From an uncultured Eubacteriaceae bacterium (GTDB taxonomy: Bacteria > Bacillota > Clostridia > Eubacteriales > Eubacteriaceae), in NCBI GenBank assembly GCA_947625175.1, contig CANQNI010000058.1, positions 1 through 8,995 of the forward strand: DNA of 8,995 nucleotides, written 5' to 3'. Positions 6,738-8,995 of this stretch are shown here, piece by piece; positions within the stretch are counted from its first letter, which is position 1; the number at the start of each line of letters is the position of its first letter. The notes below the pieces were generated by a model, which was not told the origin of the DNA, made no database searches, and saw only the letters and a list, made by a program, of their open reading frames with translations. The translations under genes and the position numbers were made by a program.

Positions 6738-7754
6738 ATGGTTCGAAAACTTAAATATTTTGTTTTACTTTTATTACATACAACATTATGTATTATTTTT
6801 TTAATATTTGTTTATAAAAGTATGACAAAAGAAAGTAAAATTACCTACACTGATTTTGAGCTTAATTCATTTAATTCTCAAGATGCTAAACTTGCCTATA
6901 ATGGTTATGTTGTTACCAGTCATAAAAATAAATTATGTCTAATTGATAGCCATACTAAAAAATATAAAGATGAAAGCTTTTCATCTAATTGGATTGGTGC
7001 AATAGCTGATAATAATGCAGTTGTTTATACTAATAAAAACTCTTTAACTAGATGTGGCAGAATTGATACTGATAATTCTACAATTACAGGTAATATTGAA
7101 ATTTTAAAATCTGATAATACTACAATTGATCCAGCTTTAACAAGATTTAATGGTTATTACTACTTATGTTTAACCAGGATTAATGGAAATATTAATAATG
7201 CTTCTAAAGATGACGATAATGGTTTATACGCAATTGAATTATATCGTTCTACTAATTTACAAAATTGGGAGTTTATTAATACAATTTATTCAGCTTTTAG
7301 AAATTTAGAAGATATAAAATTTTCGAAGAGTAATCAGTTAGAGATAATTTTTGAAGAAGAAGATTACGATAAAGGTCCTTCCAAAATTTTAAGATCAATA
7401 TCAACAAATTCTGGTAAAACATGGACTGACCCGATTTTGTGTGTTGATAATTCTTCTGATTCTGAACCTGCTGCTTTATATCATTTAAAAGATAATTACT
7501 ATATTTTTTATTCAAGCGATGAGGAAAATCCGGGGGAATCCTATCAGGGAGCTGAAGCCTATTATAATTGTTACGATAGAGATTTTAAATATCAATATAA
7601 AATTAAAATACCATTAAAGTTTAAAAAGGGAATTTTACTTTATGACGTTCAAATAGTTGATGATAAAATTTATTTCCTTTATTCACATGATTATAATAAA
7701 GAAAATGATTTAGTTCTTGAATCATTCCAATTAAACGAAGTAGGTATAAAATAA
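6738..7754 (+). CDS. Membrane-anchored Asp-box beta-propeller-like protein, function unknown
   Basis: I do not recognise a characterised family. The protein has a short basic N-terminus (MVRKLK) and one hydrophobic segment (about residues 7-27) with no signal-peptidase-II lipobox. The remaining 310 or so residues are probably outside the cell, tethered by this anchor. The exported part is beta-rich with repeated aromatic strands, such as NGYYYLCLTRI (138-148) and DNYYIFYSS (252-260). It contains a good Asp-box, STNSGKTW (222-229, SxNxGxxW), plus a RSTNLQNWEF stretch (170-179) typical of sialidase/GH43-like propeller blades. This suggests sugar or protein binding, but no catalytic set can be assigned. 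It follows the DUF2344 gene by 9 nt without a Shine-Dalgarno, is last in the run and is followed at once by a strong hairpin. A link to the radical SAM pair is not evident. Confidence 0.8.
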   Translation: MVRKLKYFVLLLLHTTLCIIFLIFVYKSMTKESKITYTDFELNSFNSQDAKLAYNGYVVTSHKNKLCLIDSHTKKYKDESFSSNWIGAIADNNAVVYTNKNSLTRCGRIDTDNSTITGNIEILKSDNTTIDPALTRFNGYYYLCLTRINGNINNASKDDDNGLYAIELYRSTNLQNWEFINTIYSAFRNLEDIKFSKSNQLEIIFEEEDYDKGPSKILRSISTNSGKTWTDPILCVDNSSDSEPAALYHLKDNYYIFYSSDEENPGESYQGAEAYYNCYDRDFKYQYKIKIPLKFKKGILLYDVQIVDDKIYFLYSHDYNKENDLVLESFQLNEVGIK

Positions 7755-7788
7755 GCAGAAAATCTATTTGATTTTCTGCTTTAATTTT
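7753..7788. terminator. Bidirectional intrinsic terminator closing the citrate synthase operon
   Basis: A perfect 12-bp stem (7753-7764 with 7770-7781) closes a TATTT loop and starts within the stop codon of the upstream gene. The plus strand continues TAATTTT, while the minus strand continues ATTTTAT. The T-runs are interrupted, but the position between two convergent stop codons (7752-7754 and 7787-7789) strongly suggests it serves both transcripts. Confidence 0.75.
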
Positions 7789-8692
7789 AAACAAAATCCA
7801 TTATAAAACCCATTAATAATCCCAGTAAACCACCTAGATAAACAATAGCATTTAATTCTTTTCTCATTAAATCTAAAAGTAACTTTTCAAGTTCAATTAA
7901 ACTAAAATCATTTATCCTATCTTCAACTAATTTTGCTAAATTAATTTCTTTTAAAACATTTGGTAAATAATTTTTTACTGAATAATCATAAACATCAATT
8001 ATGGCTTTATTCAATTGAGGAATATATTTTTCTGAATTAGCATATATTTTGGAAACAGGATAATCTAAAACGACATTTGTTTCTTTGTCTAAAAATTGTG
8101 AAATTATTATCATTCCTTGTTTTTCAATAGTATCATTAATTAAAAAGATAATTTTATCTTCAACAAGGCTAATTATCATCGGCATAAACTGAATTGAAGT
8201 AGGATCTTCTTGAAGTCTTCTTTCAAATTCTTTATTAACCGCATTCATAGCCATTTTACCAATGTTCATGGTAACAGCTTTTTTATAGACAATTTCCGTA
8301 AGTTTTTGTTTTGCAGATTGAGAGAATTCAGTTAATTGTTTATCAGAAACAAATTTGAGAATAATTTCCTTGATACTATCATCACTATCTTTAAACTTTT
8401 CCAAGAAAGTATCTACATAATATATTATTTTATCTTTTATTTCTGGAGTCAACATTCCTTTTTCTAGAACTTCTGCATTAACCAGTTCTGTTGCCACAAC
8501 ATTACCAATTGAATGAGCAATTCTTGGTTTTTCCTTTGGAATTAAACCAGGAGTAAAAGGTAAGGTAAATTTTCCAATTTTAATTGGATACAAAGGTCTA
8601 AATAACATCCTAATAGCAATACCGTTAGTTATTAAACCAATAATAGCACCAACGATTGGACCAACTAACCATTGCCAGTCTTCTAAATTCAT
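7787..8692 (-). CDS. DUF445 family membrane protein (YheB/UPF0754-like)
   Basis: This is a conserved membrane protein of unknown function, related to the YheB/UPF0754 group of Bacillota. The N-terminal hydrophobic segment (about 9-28) runs into the family motif TNGIAIRMLFRPLYP (22-36). TLPFTPGLIPKEKPRIAHSIG (43-63; core PFTPGLIPK) follows, probably at the membrane surface. The middle (about 70-260) is charged and helical. A conserved end segment, INDFSLIELEKLL (260-272), precedes a second hydrophobic helix LGGLLGLLMGFIM (286-298). This gives two membrane segments with a large soluble middle between them. At 301 residues it is shorter than the roughly 380 of Bacillus YheB. AAAGG on the minus strand (8700-8704), 7 nt from the ATG, fixes the start. 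It is transcribed alone, diverging from the TGS gene. Confidence 0.92.
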   Translation of the reverse strand: MNLEDWQWLVGPIVGAIIGLITNGIAIRMLFRPLYPIKIGKFTLPFTPGLIPKEKPRIAHSIGNVVATELVNAEVLEKGMLTPEIKDKIIYYVDTFLEKFKDSDDSIKEIILKFVSDKQLTEFSQSAKQKLTEIVYKKAVTMNIGKMAMNAVNKEFERRLQEDPTSIQFMPMIISLVEDKIIFLINDTIEKQGMIIISQFLDKETNVVLDYPVSKIYANSEKYIPQLNKAIIDVYDYSVKNYLPNVLKEINLAKLVEDRINDFSLIELEKLLLDLMRKELNAIVYLGGLLGLLMGFIMDFV

Positions 8693-8724
8693 AATAATAC
8701 CTTTATGAAAATTTTGTTAAACTT

Positions 8725-8730
8725 ATTATA
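8725..8730 (-). promoter_or_regulatory. Probable -10 box for the DUF445 gene
   Basis: A perfect TATAAT on the minus strand lies 33 nt upstream of the ATG, giving a leader of about 25 nt. The -35 is weak. The -35 region falls within the inverted repeat at 8737-8767, so a protein bound there would cover it. Confidence 0.5.
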
Positions 8731-8736
8731 CACAAA

Positions 8737-8767
8737 TTGATTAATCTTAAACTTAAGATTTGATCAA
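8737..8767. repeat. Large imperfect dyad in the divergent DUF445/TGS promoter region
   Basis: The core is a perfect 8-bp inverted repeat, AATCTTAA (8743-8750) and TTAAGATT (8753-8760), two bases apart. Outer arms TTGAT (8737-8741) and ATCAA (8763-8767) extend it to 13 pairs, offset by one base on one side. No T-run follows on either strand, so an operator is more likely than a terminator. It covers the -35 region of the DUF445 promoter and lies 43 bp upstream of the rightward extended -10. Confidence 0.5.
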
Positions 8768-8809
8768 CAATTATTATTCAATCAGTATATATTTAATTCT
8801 TAAACATTT

Positions 8810-8818
8810 TGATATAAT
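8810..8818 (+). promoter_or_regulatory. Extended -10 promoter for the TGS-domain gene
   Basis: TGATATAAT matches the extended -10 consensus (TGnTATAAT) exactly, which explains why no good -35 is needed. Transcription should start near 8825, leaving a leader of about 35 nt before the TTG. This is too short for a T-box. Confidence 0.6.
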
Positions 8819-8846
8819 AAGTAATACTGTTATTTTTGCTTAGAAT

Positions 8847-8852
8847 AGAAGG
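8847..8852 (+). promoter_or_regulatory. Shine-Dalgarno site deciding a TTG start
   Basis: AGAAGG is followed by seven A and then TTG at 8860-8862. There is no ATG or GTG at a usable distance, and the TGS homology begins right at the TTG. The spacing of 7 nt is ideal, so TTG is the start codon. Confidence 0.75.
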
Positions 8853-8859
8853 AAAAAAA

Positions 8860-8932
8860 TTGAATATAACATTAAAAGATGGAAGTATTAAAGAATTTCC
8901 TAGCGGTATAACAGTTTATGATATAGCAAAAG
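8860..8932 (+). CDS. thrS: 5' exon of a TGS-domain gene, probably threonyl-tRNA synthetase, interrupted by an intron
   Basis: The TTG-started frame gives MNITLKDGSIKEFPSG, then ITVYDIAK: 24 residues matching the first strands and helix of the TGS domain at the N-terminus of bacterial threonyl-tRNA synthetase, which charges tRNA-Thr. The match breaks off after the first base of codon 25, at 8932/8933, where a group II intron-like 5' end begins. Reading on through the junction gives GATRF and a stop at 8947-8949, unlike any TGS domain, so the unspliced message would yield only 29 residues. TGS-containing uridine kinase-like proteins of Clostridia have a similar N-terminus and are the main alternative, so thrS is likely but not certain. 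A strong ribosome-binding site and extended -10 suggest that the gene is expressed. Confidence 0.65.
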
Positions 8933-8995
8933 GTGCGACTCGTTTTTAAGTGAAAAGCTTAGACACATAAGTGAACGAATAATCCAACAGGGAGA
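8933..8995 (+). mobile_element. 5' end of a putative group II intron (partial, runs off the window)
   Basis: Seen: GTGCGAC at the exact point where TGS homology ends, matching the GUGYG 5' consensus of bacterial group II introns. The next 39 nt fold perfectly. TCGTT (8940-8944) pairs with AACGA (8974-8978), enclosing a 6-bp hairpin (8945-8950 with 8958-8963, one G-U pair) and a CAC/GTG hairpin (8964-8966 with 8971-8973). No junction bases are left unpaired, as expected for the start of domain I. Known: these are self-splicing, retromobile ribozymes, usually encoding a reverse transcriptase/maturase. Inferred: the intron lies in the coding direction, so splicing could restore the gene. The maturase and domains V-VI would lie beyond the window. 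No hairpin precedes the site, which argues against a class C intron. Confidence 0.72.

Noticed and set aside
7297..7515. Minus-strand open frame of 72 codons inside the propeller gene
   Set aside because: It is antisense to a supported gene, with composition explained by AT-rich shadow coding.
8860..8949. A complete 29-codon small protein ending at TAA 8947-8949
   Set aside because: The first 24 residues are a cut-off TGS domain, and the last five come from the intron-like sequence, so the stop is incidental to the insertion.
8933..8978. The folded segment at the right edge as a T-box, riboswitch or attenuator
   Set aside because: It lies inside the coding frame rather than the leader, has no T-run, and begins with the group II intron 5' consensus exactly where homology breaks.

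Overview
The window is very AT-rich (roughly 30% G+C by eye) and uses the standard code, with TGG for Trp and normal stops. Gene content (fused coaBC, a citrate synthase of about 450 residues, a TIGR03960-type radical SAM protein with its DUF2344 partner, and a DUF445 membrane protein) points to a low-GC Bacillota, probably an anaerobe of the Clostridia/Halanaerobiales kind. The exact lineage cannot be fixed from the sequence alone.

Layout. 14-1411 (+) is an archaeal-type AAA ATPase with a C-terminal DUF234-like region. It ends against the convergent coaBC gene (1413-2627, -), and one hairpin overlapping the end of coaBC looks able to terminate both transcripts. A 155-bp divergent spacer with two back-to-back -10 boxes and a leader dyad separates coaBC from a four-gene plus-strand run. 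That run is citrate synthase (2783-4141), radical SAM protein (4154-6058), DUF2344 protein (6039-6728, overlapping by 20 nt) and a membrane-anchored, Asp-box beta-propeller-like protein of unknown role (6738-7754). The run closes with a perfect 12-bp hairpin at 7753-7781, shared with the convergent DUF445 gene (7787-8692, -). A second divergent spacer (8693-8859) holds a large imperfect dyad, a -10 for the DUF445 gene and an extended -10 facing right.

Right edge. From 8860 a TTG-started reading frame encodes the first 24 residues of a TGS domain, most like the N-terminus of threonyl-tRNA synthetase. The homology stops abruptly at 8932/8933. There the sequence changes to GTGCGAC, the usual 5' end of a bacterial group II intron, followed by 39 nt (8940-8978) that fold without unpaired junction bases into a three-way junction like the start of intron domain I. 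The best reading is a group II intron inserted in the TGS gene, probably thrS, with the window ending 63 nt into the intron. This is the most notable signal here.

No tRNA, rRNA, CRISPR array or insertion sequence was seen, and no intergenic stretch exceeds 300 bp.
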